From assembly GCF_000820515.1 (NCBI RefSeq), contig NZ_JXDG01000049.1, positions 1 through 32,292 on the forward strand: 32,292 nucleotides of DNA. The letters run 5' to 3'. This document shows, piece after piece, positions 32,005 through 32,292 of the stretch. Both the position numbers and the translations under genes were made by a program. The notes under the pieces were generated by a model. It searched no databases. It worked only from the letters and a program-made list of their open reading frames with translations, and had not been told where the DNA came from. The stretch is from Pseudomonas batumici. GTDB lineage: Bacteria > Pseudomonadota > Gammaproteobacteria > Pseudomonadales > Pseudomonadaceae. Every line of letters starts with the position of its first letter. The first letter of the stretch is position 1.

Positions 32005-32292
32005 TTACCAGCTCCTGAATTTGGCGGGCGGGTTGTAGAGGCCACCCGACCATTCCACCAGGTCGGCCACACTCTTGGCCGCCAGCAGTTCGCGGCTGGC
32101 GTCGGTGCGCCGGATACCCAGGTCTTCAGGCAAGGCGATCAAGCCTTCGCGACGCATCCGCAGCGTGTCCCTGGGGTTATGCCGCAAACCGATGGCCGTG
32201 ACACCCGCCACCGCAGCGATCATGGCCTGGCGTTCTTCCAGGGATCGCGCCTTGTACAGGTAGGCGATGCCTTCTTCAGTCAGCAAATGGGT
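32005..32292 (-). CDS. mdcA: MdcA, malonate decarboxylase alpha subunit, partial
   Basis: The last 95 codons of a gene that continues beyond the right window edge, ending in TAA at 32005 immediately before mdcB. The visible C-terminus (TEEGIAYLYKARSLEERQAM, GVTAIGLRHN and SGGLYNPPAKFRSW) matches MdcA, which transfers the ACP thioester from acetate to malonate. It is the first gene of the mdc operon. Confidence 0.9.
   Translation of the reverse strand, partial: THLLTEEGIAYLYKARSLEERQAMIAAVAGVTAIGLRHNPRDTLRMRREGLIALPEDLGIRRTDASRELLAAKSVADLVEWSGGLYNPPAKFRSW

Overview
The window looks like a chromosomal segment of a plant-associated Pseudomonas of the fluorescens lineage. The evidence is a malonate decarboxylase (mdc/mad) operon of Pseudomonas type, two REPIN-like elements ending in the typical Pseudomonas REP palindrome, a McpS-like chemoreceptor, and GC-rich genes interrupted by AT-rich regulatory gaps. 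Species cannot be fixed from the sequence alone.

Region A (1-12045) is the most interesting part. I read it as a locus for catabolism of, and self-protection against, the toxic arginine analogue L-canavanine. It holds an arginine-type ABC importer (1-1960, first gene cut by the window edge), a Gdx/SugE-type guanidinium exporter (2618-2935), a Cys/Met-family PLP gamma-lyase that fits canavanine gamma-lyase (2995-4197), an aldehyde dehydrogenase (4340-5758), a homoserine dehydrogenase without the regulatory ACT domain (5755-6804), an Lrp/AsnC regulator (6935-7372) and a threonine-synthase-like protein that has lost its PLP lysine (7387-8790). Beside these lie a DinB-fold protein (9201-9683), a DapA-family aldolase (9759-10652), a stand-alone B3/B4 tRNA-editing protein (CtdA-like, 10683-11381) and an XRE-cupin regulator (11428-12045). 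The inferred flow is canavanine uptake, cleavage to homoserine and hydroxyguanidine, export of hydroxyguanidine, oxidation of homoserine to aspartate semialdehyde and then aspartate, and deacylation of canavanyl-tRNA(Arg). Canavanine gamma-lyase and CtdA are published systems as I recall them. The Lys-to-Gln ThrC-like protein, the DapA-like and DinB proteins, and the two sets of duplicated operators are parts I cannot match to anything described.

Two duplicated regulatory sequences tie the region together. A ~93-bp promoter/operator with a GCAAAA...TTTTGC palindrome precedes both the importer and hom. A 29-bp operator-like element lies both upstream of the thrC-like/dinB divergent pair and over the XRE start codon next to ctdA.

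Region B (12129-22229) has an APC amino acid permease, a PuuC-type aldehyde dehydrogenase, a GntR/FCD regulator, a cytosolic Cache-domain protein and a complete five-gene peptide/nickel-type ABC importer. It looks like an uptake and oxidation module for an amine, amino acid or peptide whose identity I cannot determine.

Region C (22230-26715) is a junkyard. It contains a broken MFS transporter, a strong terminator next to a 15-nt tRNA-Gly 3' end (possible integration scar), a ParDE-like toxin-antitoxin pair, a frameshifted remnant, an HBM-type chemoreceptor and a decayed IS5-family transposase.

Region D (26716-32292) is the malonate decarboxylase locus mdcA(partial)-B-C-D-E-madL-madM with convergent mdcR. 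It appears damaged: mdcG and mdcH are reduced to a 31-codon fused scar, and a 100-bp REPIN is inserted in frame in mdcB.
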